Origin: Unio delphinus
Taxonomy: Eukaryota > Mollusca > Bivalvia > Unionida > Unionidae
DNA length: 64,000 nt
Assembly: GCA_029339505.1 (NCBI GenBank)
Contig: JAQISU010000179.1
Span: 15,934,001 to 15,998,000, forward strand
Direction: 5' to 3'
The notes beneath the pieces are model-generated. The model was given only the letters and a program-made list of their open reading frames with translations, was not told the DNA's origin and did no database searches. How positions within the stretch are numbered: the first letter of the stretch is position 1; each line of letters starts with the position of its first letter. Shown here in pieces: positions 48,383 to 59,596 of this stretch. The position numbers were made by a program, and so were the translations under genes.

Positions 48383-48483
48383 CAATCGAAAATGGTTTTA
48401 CATTTTTATGTACTTAACATCATTAAAGTTTTTACTAATCTAATGATGTTAAGTACATAAAAATATGAAACCATTTTCGATTG
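48383..48483. repeat. 101-bp near-perfect hairpin
   Basis: Arms of about 43 bp (48383-48425 and 48483-48441) beginning CAATCGAAAATGGTTT, with one small mismatch or indel near the middle, and a 15-bp loop AAAGTTTTTACTAATC-like. It stands 48 bp before the Tigger/Jerky start codon. Confidence 0.85.
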
Positions 48484-48530
48484 CTGATTTGCTAATCAAT
48501 AAAGTATCTGAATCATTTGTAAATGTGATC

Positions 48531-49860
48531 ATGGAGAATGAAGGAATCAAGCGAAAGACGTACTCAGTGACTGAAAAAGCTCTGCATCATAGATAGGGTT
48601 CATAATGGTGAAGCGAGATCCAAAGTTTGCAGGGAACTAAACTTACAGAATCGACACTTATAGGTTGGCTTAAGGATGAGGAGATACTTCGGGATTTCTT
48701 ACGTGATGTTGATTCGGATGTGACGAGGCTGGTCTTTGCTACAGAATGATGCCAGACAAAACTCTTGCTTCCAAACTTGACCAACACAGAAAGGAGAGTT
48801 TCAAGCTCAACAAAGAGAGAATCACACTTTTGTTTTGTGTTAACAAAACTGGTACACACAAGATAAACCAATTATGTATTGGCAACTACAAGTCCCCTCG
48901 TTGTTTCAATCATATGAACATTGATGGCCCTCCATTTATCTACAGAAACAGTGGAAATGTGTGGATGAATGCAACCATATTTACTGAGTGGTTTTTCAAG
49001 ATGTTTGTCCCAACCGTCAGAAACCACCAGCAATCCAGGGGCTTAGAGGAGAAAGCTGTACTTTTATTAGATAATTGCCCAGCCCACCCCCCTACTGAGT
49101 CACTCGTAACAAGCGATGGAAAGATCCGAGTGGAATACCTCCCCAAAAATACCACATCTATACTCCAGCCTCTTGATCAAGGAATTATAAGCACCTTTAA
49201 ACAAAGTTACCATTGTCTGTTAATACAGTCAATGCTGGACAGTGGAGAAGGGGTTACAATCTTTCTCAAAAGTGTAAATTTATATGGGGCTGTATTCATG
49301 GGTGGTCAGGCTTGGAAAGCATTCACTCCTAAGATGATAGAGGGATGCTGGATTTAGGGTCTTGGGACTGCCTTTGATCTAAAGCAAAACATTAACAGAG
49401 ATAGTGACGATGATAGTGAATTTGAAGGTTTTAGTAAAACTGATGACATTATTGTAGAGGCAATAAAGGCGAGATTTGTACAGATTTATGGTACTGAGAT
49501 GGGCATTTCTCTTAATGATATGGAGGATTGGATTTGTTCTGACAATGACTGTCCCACAGCCGAATGCATGTCAGATGAAACAATAATTAATTTGATTACG
49601 AACAAAATTTTCATCTGATGATGATTCAAACCGGAGTACCACAAGTGTTGAGAGTGATTCAAAAGCAGATGTTGCACCACCTCTCCCCTCTGCACAGGAC
49701 GAAATCAAATCTTTTGACACTGCCATATGGTGGCTTGAGACCCAAAGTCTTGACTACGTAAAGATCATACAGTTGAGAAACCTGAAATATTTCACTCGAC
49801 AGCAGAAAAATCAAGGAGTAACACACAAAAAATTAACTGATTTTTTTTTCAAAACGTTAA
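48531..49860 (+). pseudogene. Tigger/Jerky-type DDE transposase pseudogene
   Basis: ATG at 48531 opens MENEGIKRKTYSVTEKAL, then after frameshifts RVHNGEARSKVCREL and GWLKDEEILRDFLRD (HTH start). The CENP-B middle is deleted, and 48746-49357 carries the DDE_1 domain: MMPDKTLASKLDQHRK, RITLLFCVNKTGTHK, LLLDNCPAHPP (catalytic D) and VEYLPKNTTSILQPLDQGII. After a TAG it resumes GLGTAFDLKQN with EDWICSDND, and the C-terminal TAIWWLETQSLDYVKIIQLR and KKLTDFF follow at 49720-49845. This is the layout of JRK/Tigger transposases (about 500-600 residues), so gene decay is clear. It lies in the intron between the 51596 and 41507 exons, opposite in strand to the host gene. Confidence 0.88.
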
Positions 49861-50075
49861 CTTATATTTGTCAAGCATATCACAAAGGTTTTAATTTACG
49901 TTGTTTTAAATTTGTAGATCCATTAAATTCATGTTAGTACTGATTAACCCTTGATAACCGTTGTTTTGTTTTTCATTTTACTTCTACCGCAATTAAATCT
50001 GTCTATCTATCTATCTATCGATCTTCTCGAAAAGAGAGTCGATCTTTTGTATTAAAAACTATGCCTAATTTGGAT

Positions 50076-50531
50076 CAAACAATAAAACTAGCACGTATCC
50101 AACTAAACACAAAATTTACTGACGTAATACAAAATGTGTGAAGTGCTACACGTTAAGCAATGGAAACCACATGGAATGTTTTCGATCATCTCCTCAATAT
50201 ACTCTGATTGATCCTGAAATTAATGACGCTCTATGAGGAAAAATAAACACAAACTACACCGTTAGGAAGAGATATGTAATCTCAGCATGATCAGAAAGTG
50301 AGTATTCAAACAATAAAACTAGCATGTATCCAACTAAACACAAAATTTAGTGACGTAATACAAAATGTGTGAAATGCTACACATGTTAAGCAATGGAAAC
50401 CACATGAAATAATGTTTTCGATCATCTCCTCAATATACTGTGATTGATTCTGAAATTAATGACGCTCTATGAGGAAAAATAAACACAAACTACACAGTTA
50501 GGAAGAGATATGTAATCTCGCACGATCATAA
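50076..50531. repeat. Two 231-bp tandem copies
   Basis: CAAACAATAAAACTAGCA begins at 50077 and again at 50308; the units share nearly all of their length, including CTCCTCAATATACT and AATTAATGACGCTCTATGAG. A diverged relative (TCACGTGGAATAATGTTTTT with CTCCTCAATATACGG) lies inside the hAT derivative at 60353-60400, so the unit is dispersed. Confidence 0.85.
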
Positions 50532-51250
50532 AGTGAGTATTCAACACAACATTTGCCAACCCAGCCACTCCTCTCTTTTGCTTTTAAATCAATCTCTTTA
50601 TTGTTTGCTTGTTTTGATAGGCCCTGCAATAATTCGTGCTTCACTTGTAGTGCGGTCAATGTTTTTATACCCTGATGTGCGCAAGTTATTGACGGAGTGG
50701 TGTATACTATTTTGGGGAAGAACACAAAATTCTGAATTAAAAAACCCAACATACTTCATTCAGTTTAACAATTTAATATTTCCTCTGATAAATTTGAGGA
50801 GGTGATGGCAAAATTTATGGATCAATAACCCCTAAATTAAGTTATGTTTTGTACAAAACTAATAAAGAAGCAAGAATATGACAGATACATACAGGATCAA
50901 ATAAAATGACTGAAGAAGGCAATGCCATGCAGATACAAATAACAAAAATGAAATTAAGTACTTTATGGAAACTGGTATGGGTTGGATTCACAAAATAAAA
51001 TACAGACCTTCTGTCCAATAAGTTTATGCTTCTAAAGATAGGCAGACATTTCAAGGAAAGCTGCATACTGAAATTAAGCAAACTCATTCAGGAAAAGCAG
51101 TTACAGCAAGTCACTCCAAAATACTAACATGATTTGATCAGATGCCAAATTCTTTTACCTGGAACTTTATGAGTTTTGAACTAAAACGTTCAAGGGTATA
51201 GTCCAAGCTGTAAGACAATCCAAAATGTGAAGAAGAAAGAAACAACAATA
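50532..51250. other. C3-like intron, no gene recognised
   Basis: Nothing supported. Confidence 0.5.
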
Positions 51251-51254
51251 TCCT

Positions 51255-51420
51255 AAAGTGAGTCAAAGTGGCTCAGTAATCAGCACTGCCTAACTAACTG
51301 TGGGGTGTAGGTTCAAATCATGTCCCAGACAAGGCTTTCATGGCCACCATAGTGTCTCTCTGGGCAAGGAACTTTATTCCAATGATTTTGCCAAATTGAT
51401 TGGCTGGTAAATGTTATCTT
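51255..51420 (+). mobile_element. tRNA-derived SINE, family 3 (single copy here)
   Basis: AAAGTGGCTCAGTAATCAGC (A-box-like) and TGTAGGTTCAAATCATGTCC (B-box-like GGTTCAAATC) spaced as in a tRNA, then a body ending GCCAAATTGATTGGCTGG, itself an inverted CCAAAT/ATTGG pair. It abuts the unresolved end of the anaphylatoxin exon. Confidence 0.6.
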
Positions 51421-51472
51421 TCGTATATTTAGGAGAATGAAATAGTCTTTTCTTTCATTAAATTGAGAGCAC

Positions 51473-51596
51473 TCTAGAAACTTATTCAGACAGTCACCAG
51501 AGATGCTTTTGTCCTCCTTGTGTATCTTCAGGACTTGGCGGACACATGCAGTCATATCTCCGATGTTAGTTGCATATTTCTCCCCATCTACAAGAG
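51473..51596 (-). CDS. C3-like exon 2 visible: degenerate anaphylatoxin segment (3' limit uncertain)
   Basis: Acceptor TTTATAG, phase 1, joins the preceding exon in frame. The translation includes NIGDMTACVRQVLKIHKED and then SGDCLNKFLECSQF. The second stretch matches the C-terminal half of the anaphylatoxin fold, where C3 has a 'GEAC..VFLDCC' pattern. Only three cysteines are present (in TAC, GDC, LEC); the usual six, including two adjacent pairs, are not. The reading frame stays open well past 51473, but no GTRAGT donor follows. The nearest GT (GTGCTC, after 51473) gives phase 2, which does not fit the next exon. A SINE begins just downstream (51255-51420). The printed end is therefore a guess; the exon could be longer, damaged, or followed by a small exon I missed. 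Confidence 0.65.
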
Positions 51597-51692
51597 CTAT
51601 AAATTTTTTTAAAAATATCACTTACACAACATTTAATATTCATCAATCCATGTAACCCCATGCCTCCAGAATAAGATATCTATCATTATGTA

Positions 51693-53880
51693 TACAGTGG
51701 AACCCCGATATAACACAATAATTGGGGTCCAAGAAATTGGATCGCGTTAGTAGTGGGGTCGCGTTAATGCAGGGTTTTACTTTTTTTTTCTTCAGCAAAT
51801 ACCGTATTGGCATATACATGTACTCATGTCTAATGTAAAAAAAAATTGAAGTATTATCTGACAAATATTAAATGGTATACAGTAATATAAGACTTATTGA
51901 AAATAATAAACGGATAATATATTTATAGATAATTAATTTGTGTTAAATAGTTTTACTAATTTTTATTGTTTATTCCCCCTAAAATAGACATTGATCAATA
52001 ATACCCTGACTGATGTTATATAATGTATAGGGTATCAACATCGTTTACTATCGTGCCATCGTATCATGCAGGTCATCCATAATGCATGTACATGTAATTC
52101 CATTGGAAAATTACACGGACTTAAAATATTCAATAATCTTGTCTAAGATTGTTGTGTCTAAAATCAATTTCAATATATAGCATAAACAGAGTACTAACAC
52201 CATTTACTTACTGTCAGATATTGTACCATCGTGGCATGCAGCTAATCCAAAATACATGTAATTCCATTGCAAAAATTGAAAACGTATTAAAACTATTCAA
52301 TGTTTTAGTAACAAATCATTATGTGTCTGAATTCAACGGGAACCATTAACAGAAAATTAGGTTAAGAAAGACAAAGCAAGTGTACATTTCATTACGTTCC
52401 AGGGTCTATGAACGGTGTCTATGCAAATTGTAAACTTGACTTTCCATAACGGTAAAATATTTTTTATATATACAAAAAATAGGAAATTAATGACGAGTCC
52501 ATAAACAAACACCACACATAAAATCCTGAACTAAATGCATAGAGTCTGTAATGGTCACGCACCACTGATACAAAGTTTTTTAAGCTATATGCATGTACAA
52601 TCATACCCTTTCAATTTCCAGCTAACAAAGCTGACATTGCTTACTAGTCAAATGATTCCCTCTAATAACACCGCCAAGCCCTGAAAACATGTTGGTGGCT
52701 TTCGTTTTTTTATGTTTATTAAATTGTAAGAATATTGTATCAACCATCACATTGTATGCTGCTTGGTTGTGTATGCAGTTAAAGAACATGTGTCTTTACT
52801 CTCGGATCAATTATAAGTAATATTTTCTATATTGTTTATTAGGCGTAACAATTCAAGAACCTGATGATATTAGTACATTTCAGAAGCCGCGTTTTACACA
52901 CTATTTCTTGTACATTTTCGTAATCTATATCGTATTATATTAAAATTCATACAAGATCTCTTCCCCCAAAATAATAATAAACTTCTTTTTTGCAAAGTGC
53001 AATGAATAATTTCTGTTTGTAAACTTGCTTTTGCATAACAGAAAAATATTTTTTAAAATAAAAAATACGAAATCAATAAGGATTTCATAAGCAAACCCCA
53101 TACACATGTAAAACCCAAGAACAAAGTGCAATAGGCCTGCAATGGTCACAAGTCACTTTTATAATTGTGTTTAAGCTAAATGCATGTACAATTTCATACC
53201 CTCTCATTTCCAACTAGTAAAGCGGACATTATTTATTGGTCAGATGATTGCGCTTGAAACCACTGATAAACCCAGAAAACATGTTGACAGCTTTTGCTTT
53301 TTGATGTTTATTAAATTGTGAAAAGCTTTTATCAACCACAGCATTGTCTGCTGCTTGGTCGTTTGTGAAGTTAAAGAAGAAACACACGTCAGCTATTTTT
53401 TGAGCAACGATTGTATACATAATTAGGTGAAGACAACCACCATGACCACATTATGTTTATTTTGACATAACACTTTAAGAATGTGGTGAAATTGTTAAAT
53501 TTAAGAAGCTTTGCCAAGATCATATCATATTAAAATTCGTTAAGTGACCTCTTCCCCAAAATGATAATTAACGTTTTTTAACACACTATTTCTTGTACTT
53601 AAAATTAAGAAAAAAAATCTTCCGGCATGAGAAAAATACACACACATATTATTTCTAGGAACCATACCATGATAGTATTTTATTCAAATTCATGTATGAT
53701 CTCTTTCTTCTCCATACGCGATCTCTTCCCCAAAAATGATAATAAATTCTTAATATACTATTTCAGGTCCTTTGAAGAAGAGGCAAAATTATGTGCGAAT
53801 ACATATACGAAATTTTGGGAGCGACCACGTTATATTCAATTCGTGTTAACGGGGGTGCGCTATAGTGAGGTTCTACTGTA
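51693..53880. mobile_element. pogo/Tigger-like non-autonomous element with internal duplications
   Basis: Ends TACAGTGGAACCCCGATATA (left) and, reversed from 53880, TACAGTAGAACCTCACTATA, followed on both sides by GCG-rich subterminal stretches; TA lies at both ends. The interior has two pairs of direct repeats: about 52035-52130 with 52205-52310, and about 52440-52800 with 53030-53395 (offset near 590 bp, shared ACCATTGCAGG-, GGTCAC-, AAACATGTTG- and TTGTATGCTGCTTGG-type blocks). A second stretch AATGATAATAAA with 'CTCTTCCCC' recurs at 52960, 53550 and 53720. No transposase frame. Confidence 0.75.
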
Positions 53881-54369
53881 TTTAATTTTTTTCTTTGTTG
53901 GTTGTTTGTTATAAATTTATTATTTTCATTATATACTATTGTAATGTATGCTGGATATTTCCACAATTAAATTTATTTTCTACTTGATCTCAATTATTAT
54001 GTTAAATGCCTATTTCAGCCAGTTTCAAATTGGCACAACTTTTAAATATAAATTTTCTGAATAGACTGATCAGAAGTCCTTATCTCTATTACATAAAAAA
54101 GGCATATTAATTCTGACTGCTACCAATTGTAAATAAACAGAATCAAGAAAGAGGTACAAATTTGATACTTTTTTATAAATGCAGTCCTTATGAGAAATGG
54201 AGACCACCACCTGAGGTACCCACCAATGATGTCAGTAATCAATCAAATTGTGGTACCTAAGTCATATATTAGTGAAACTGAATCCACAGAAGAACCTGTT
54301 TGTTATTTTGTTAAAAATGGTGCCCTTTTGAGAAAATAGCAGCCACCTGAGGTTCCTGGTGGTATTTAT

Positions 54370-55400
54370 TTATTGTGTGCAATGCGTGTTATGTTAAGCC
54401 ATTTAACAGTTTCATCATCAGCATGGTGCAGAACCGGCAGTCTACATGTGAACTTTGTCCGTTGTGTGGCAAAATCATTGGAATAAAGTTCCTTGCTCCA
54501 CAGCAACAGGAAGAATCAGTGGCCTGACCCCATTGGACTAGGTAGACTGCACAACAACCATGTCCTGACCGGAAGCAGTTCAGTGTGCTCCACACTTGCC
54601 GTGAAAGGTTGAAGCCAGGAGGGCAGACAGATGGCTCAACTATGAATGAGTAGTTTATAACATCTGTTGAAGACCACTCTGCACTCCATGTCAAAATAGC
54701 TGTCATATCCTCCGGCTGCAAACCTAACCAGATTGGACATCTTGAAGTCAAGCAGACTGCTGGATGCGAGGTGATGTCCATGTACACTGGAAATTTCTCA
54801 CTGGCATAGACCTTAGCCAATGCTTTTATGGTTGCTTCCTGGCAATGTAAATGTGGAAGTGGAATGTTCCTGAGTACCGACAGCTATGGTACAGATGTTA
54901 TGCGCATTGTTGTGTTGAGCTGGACATCAAACAACTTGGTGTGGAATGATAGAGAATACGCTGGAGTACAAAACTCAGCTGTCGAATAACAGAGTGCCAC
55001 TGATGATGTCTTGAGTGTTTGAGCACTAGTGCACCAGGATGAGTCAACCAGTTTGCAGAGTAGGTTGTTTAGAGTGCAAAATTTTGCTGCAGTTTTCTTC
55101 AGGTGGTTGTAGAATGTCAGTGATCTGTCCAGAGTCACACCAAGGAATGTTGGTGTCATGTCGTGTTTTATTTGCTGCCCAATGAGGAAAACAAAAAGGT
55201 CACGTTTTGTATTGTACTGTTAAGGTGGACGATGCTGGAGACTATCTTTAGTGGACTTAGCAGTAGATGCCATTTTTGAGGAAGTCCATCATTTCCTCCA
55301 GATCCTTATTCAATACCTTCTCAAGCTCATTAAATGAGTGACTTGCTGGTGATGAGTCATCGATGAACTATCAAATTGTAGTTCTTAAATGGTAAAGAAA
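54370..55400 (-). pseudogene. Jockey-like LINE, RT thumb and C-terminal region
   Basis: The 55159-54884 frame gives TPTFLGVTLDRSLTFYNHLK with KTAAKFCTLNNLLCKLVDSS and ALCYSTAEFCTPAYS, the 'YLGV.LD..L.......K.......RN..L..L' and 'YS.AEYC.P.W' blocks. The 54820-54389 frame continues FNLSRQVWSTLNCFRSGHGC with VQWGQATDSSCCCGA, matching 'LPR..W..LNR.RTG.G.C...L..W....SP.C.CGA', a C-terminal zinc-binding tail. Two to three frameshifts. Upstream RT motifs between 55160 and 55400 are too decayed to place. Confidence 0.85.
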
Positions 55401-55790
55401 GGAAATTCTTTGTTTGGCCTATGAAAATTCTTTGGCTGGTCATTTTGAGATCAATAAGACTTATTTTCAAAATCTTAAATCACTTTTATTGGCCAAAAAT
55501 TAAAATTGGTACTTGTGCATACAACAGATAGTGTCACATTTGTCACATTGTAGAGAAACCTAATCAAATTCATTTCTATTGCCTCCATAAGAGGGCCTCA
55601 AGAGAGAATAGGCCTTGACTAATGAGTCAACCTCTATAAATAAAGCATTATTATTAGTATTATTATTATTATTATAAAATTGGCAATGCAAAAAAAAAAA
55701 GGTAATTTCAGTATTCATGATTCCAGACTTTTATCAATATAAATATATGCTATTTGATATGAAAGGTTTACCTTGTACTTATCAAAGTTT
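55400..55790. other. C3-like intron, no gene recognised
   Basis: (ATT)n run at 55640-55675 and an A-run at 55690-55701; nothing else. Confidence 0.5.
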
Positions 55791-56690
55791 AAAAGAACAT
55801 CATTAAATCTGGTTTAGATAACTGTTATGCTTACATCGATGATGTCATCATCTACAGTGAAACGTGGAAGGATCACCGAGAGACAATTTGTAAATTTTTA
55901 GATAGATTCACACGAGTAAATTTGATAACTAACTTATCCAAAAGTGAGATTTGCCTTGCTTATGTTACAGTCTAAGTGAGATTTGCCTTGCTTATGTTAC
56001 AGTCTAAGTGAGATTTGCCTTGCTTATGTTACAATCTAGGATATATTGTGGTACATGGACAAGTTAACCCTATATATGCTAAGGTAAAGGCTATCTCTGA
56101 ATTCTCTATCAGCAAAAAGCATATTTTGGGTATGGCTGGATACTATTGGAATTTTTTTCTCCATATTTCCATCAGTGCTGAACCCCTGTCAAATTTATTG
56201 AGCAAGAAAAGCAAGTTTCATGTGTCTGAAAAATGTCAGGTGGTTTTTGATAAGTTAGATTAAAGACCATATATAAGAGTGCACCAGTTCTTTCAGCTCC
56301 AAATTTCAGCCAACCATTTAAACTGTCTATTGATTCAAGTGATGTTGGGATTGGTGCAGTATTGATTAAAGAAGACAAAAATTGTGTCCAGTGTGCTATG
56401 TTTCTAAGAAATGAAATAAGCACTTGAAAAATTATTTTTCAATCAAGAAGGAATATTTTGGTTTGATACTGGCATTACATCACTTAAGTTTACATTAGTT
56501 CAGCTCCTTCTCCAATTATTGCATTTAATGATCACAGCCCCCTTACTTTCATCAGCAAGATGAAAAACAACATTCAAAGATTATTAAGGTGTTGTTCGAT
56601 GTTGCAGGAATTCAATACTGACATTAGTCATGTTAAGGAATAATATAATTTAATAATAGATTCACTTTCACACATATAGAAATATTGTAC
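55790..56690 (+). pseudogene. Ty3/gypsy-type pol fragment (RT and RNase H)
   Basis: The RT catalytic motif reads CYAYIDDVIIYSETWKDHRE at 55823-55880 (YIDD at 55832-55843), then FTRVNLITNLSKSEICLAYV. After a 32-bp triplication come YNLGYIVVHGQVNPIYAKVK and HILGMAGYYWNFFLHISISA-EPLSNLL (the 'FLGL.GYYR.FI..F...A.PL..L' connection). RNase H traces include DVGIGAVLI-like sequence at 56341 and RLLRCCSMLQEFNTDISHVK with LIIDSLSH at 56578-56680 ('..D.LSR'). Several stops. No LTRs were recognised near it. Confidence 0.85.
55944..56036. repeat. 32-bp triplication inside gypsy RT
   Basis: GTGAGATTTGCCTTGCTTAT followed by GTTACAGTCTAA, starting at 55944, 55976 and 56008; copies are almost identical. Being 32 bp it shifts the reading frame with each copy. 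Confidence 0.95.
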
Positions 56691-59040
56691 TGTTTCATAT
56701 ATACTTCATATCATAAGATTTCATCTCGTGTAATTTTTTATCATTTGTATATTTGGCTAAAACATTAAAAACTTTATTGCATAAATCTTTCTTTATCATT
56801 ATGAGGCAAAGTGTTATGCATATTTAATTTGCATTGTTTGTTAGTGTTTTAAAAATTTTAATTCATTGTATGCTACTGTAATGTTACATTGTATGTTGTA
56901 CTTACCTTGTCCAAAATCAATTTTAATTTCTACTTGACTTGAATAGGTGTGTTTTTATAATTTTAATCTGTAAAGAACTAATACATAGCTAAAAAAATTC
57001 TCCATGTGTATGGGTTTGATATCAGGATCATTATTTATAGAACTAAATATGTTTATTTGGGCCTGGGTCTAGGTTATTGGGATTCCACTAATATTTACCT
57101 GGTGTACTTGACATAGTCCAGGTTATATATTATAATTTTAGTTATGGCTTTTCTAATAATAACTAAGCTTTTATTTTGAAATCATTAAACACTTTCTAGA
57201 AGGTTAAATTCCATTAGGGAATGAGTTTTCCTTTAGAAATGTTGTGACCAGAGGTCAAGTAGAAGACTATATAATCTTGTCACTGGAAAGATTATTCATT
57301 CCTACTTAAGAACTAGCAGAATTATTTCTATTAATTTGGCTCCAGTGGTTCATTAGGGCTGGAATTTATTTCTTCAAATTATTTAATTTCTCTGGAAATG
57401 AAAAGTGCTCATAAACAAAATAAGATTCTTGGACAGACATTCAATGGGATTTATCATGAATTCAAACCTGGAGTTATATTATTATGCTTCAACACATGAC
57501 TGTTGGCAAAGAAACACAATACCAGCCACCATATGCGCATCAAAAACTTCTACATTGGATTTCATTTGGATTTCTACTATAGTTTATTCTGAACTATATT
57601 ATTGGGACTTGGGTCTGTAATTCCAGGATTATATTGGATTTAATCTAAAATAGAGTAAGTTCTCTTTTTTCATTTTGACTTTGAATTCTAGGGAATTAAA
57701 TTATTTGTTCAATTTTACAAAGCTTGTTGCTTTTCACTCTTTTTTGTCACTCATTTTAAGACCATAGACTTGTAACACAATATTGTGAATCTAACAGCCA
57801 TAAATGTTTTGAATGTCGTCTACTGCACATAATTTTATAGCTGAAATCTACCATTTTTGAAACGTCACTATTTTATTTTAAATCAGTAAAAGAAACAACA
57901 AAAAGAAACCACAAACATCCACAGTATTTGTATGTGTTTTATCAACACATCAGTAAAATTAGCCAAAACCAGTCTACTATGACTGGACATTATCCAACAG
58001 TACAATTACTGGTGTTATGATACCTGGCAGAACAGCAATGGGATTAAATTTGTAAAGATGAGCTAACATGCATACATAAAAAGCTGTTAAATGAATAGCT
58101 TACTGACTGGAATTCAATGAGTTTAAGGGCAAATGTAGAATATTATTTTAGGTGTAATAAGTAATAAAAGGATAAAATGTGGTCCATGATGTCTACTGAA
58201 TCTTTGACTGAGTTTTGACAAAGAGGCGATAAACTGGAGAGACTGATCATAAAAAGCAATTTAGCATGGGTAAGTATTTGGATTTTTTTTTATCAAGTGT
58301 CAATTCATCAGGGGTAAGGTACCATTATGATGGCTACTGCTAAAAGATTGTCCATCAAGTGTAGCAATTTTGAACATAAAATGGCTGATGCAGTGTCAAG
58401 AACATATAGCATTTCAAGACTAAGGAGAATGAATCCGGAACAGGTCTACTGAATGTGTAAAACTGTTCCACTTACTCAAGTTTTGAATGCTTCCGTAGGA
58501 GTCATGTCCCATTATTAATGATCCAACTACAGTATTTTAGCTACATGTATGACAATGACTCTTTGATTTTGCTGTCAATGTCACTCTTGCACATAAGAAA
58601 TATATATCAACTGGGCAATGAAGCTAACCCAATTATGATACTATGACAACATGGTCATGACATAATATAAACAAAGCATTTAATTAATTCAGAAATCTTA
58701 TACTTCCAAGTCATCCACACAAATCTGCATTTTGGAATACCACTCATTCCAAATACTATATCTACATTCTTCAATGATTTTATGTATTGGGCCCACACTG
58801 ACACAGTGGATTCCACTTAAAAGGCCACTCAGTCTGATACCATTTTATATGGCAACTTTGCTAAACATCAAAATTATATTTTAACTGTTATTCGCCCTCT
58901 TGAAAGGCCCCATTTTCAATTTTGATGCAGAAGTAGTGACTTTTCAATAAGGGGACTACTGTTACAGCTAAAATGACAACATTACAATTACAGTACTCAT
59001 GATGTTCCCAATGTAGCACACATAAATTAAAACTGATGAG
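56690..59040. other. C3-like intron, no gene recognised
   Basis: AT-rich; nothing supported. Confidence 0.5.
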
Positions 59041-59044
59041 TTAC

Positions 59045-59147
59045 CTGTACTGCGTTTGCGTCTTCGATTTGTGCTGGCTGGGCAGTTCAGGTTGGTGTTG
59101 CTCTCCATGATCAATCTGGCATTAGTCAAAACAACCATTCCAGCATC
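59045..59147 (-). CDS. C3-like exon 1 of those visible: MG6 start and RRRKR processing site
   Basis: Exon of 103 bp, phase 0 in and phase 1 out, with acceptor CAACAG and donor GTAACT. It encodes 34 residues starting DAGMVVLTNARLIMESN, then a Cys-Pro pair and NRRRKRST. In C3 the corresponding place has the 'DAGL' start of MG6, a cysteine and the four-arginine linker where a furin-type protease separates beta and alpha chains. RRRKR fits the R-X-K/R-R furin consensus, so a two-chain product is inferred. The upstream exon should end in phase 0; I could not find it between 59147 and 64000, where a hAT derivative and a LINE sit. Confidence 0.85.
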
Positions 59148-59326
59148 CTGTTGATAAAATGGATCTTACTGATAACCATGATAATTTTCTGACAAGAACT
59201 CTATGAATCTCATGTAATATTTTTGTGAAAGCATCCAATCAAGTTGATATCAGTGTCATGACAAAGATGGTATGGTGATACAATATTTTACTCACCTTTA
59301 CTATATACCATCTTATTAGTTTAATG

Positions 59327-59596
59327 AAGCTGGGATCAGCCCAGAATACACATGAATGCTGGGATCAGCCTAGCACAAATGTTACTTGAGCTGGGATTAG
59401 CCCAGAATAAACACAATCACACTGGAATCAGCCTAGCAGAGATTTACTTGAAGATGGGATCAGCCCAGAATATACTCAAATTCTGGGATCAGCCTAGCGC
59501 AGATTTTACTTGAGCTGGGATCAACCTAGCACAGAGTTTACTTGAGCTGGGATCAACCTAGCACCAATTCTACTTAAGCTTGTATCAACCCAGAAC
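59327..59596. repeat. About 30-bp tandem repeats (GCTGGGATCAGCC)
   Basis: GCTGGGATCAGCCCAGAAT and GCTGGGATCAGCCTAGCAC types alternate for about nine units of 28-34 bp, each containing the short palindrome-like CTGGGATCAGCCTAG. It directly precedes the hAT derivative. Confidence 0.8.

Larger units (their letters stand above)
14215..59147 (-). other. C3-like complement/TEP gene, internal part (both ends outside window)
   Basis: Span of nine recognisable exons of one minus-strand gene of the alpha-2-macroglobulin/C3 superfamily. C3 is a secreted immune protein cut into beta and alpha chains; on activation an internal thioester attaches it to targets. The order seen is: MG6 start plus basic processing site, anaphylatoxin-like segment, MG6 rest with an 'SRFEESWLFEE' stretch, the MG7 'SITEW...AEPVTF...LPYKAVRLEQ' block, the 'V-N-E-G' linker, and the TED start. 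Exon phases from 41507 to 14215 chain without conflict, which is strong evidence for a real gene. The basic cleavage site and anaphylatoxin position favour C3/C4/C5-type over A2M or CD109. Introns reach about 13 kb and carry most of the transposons listed here. Signal peptide and MG1-MG5 must lie beyond 64000 and the C-terminal third below position 1. Only the exon 2/3 join is unresolved. The thioester residues are replaced (see the 15419-15622 exon). Confidence 0.85.

Noticed and set aside
53229..53420. Minus-strand frame with AADNAVVDKSFSQF as a transposase piece
   Set aside because: Too short and diverged to place; the parallel copy 590 bp away has stops in the same frame.
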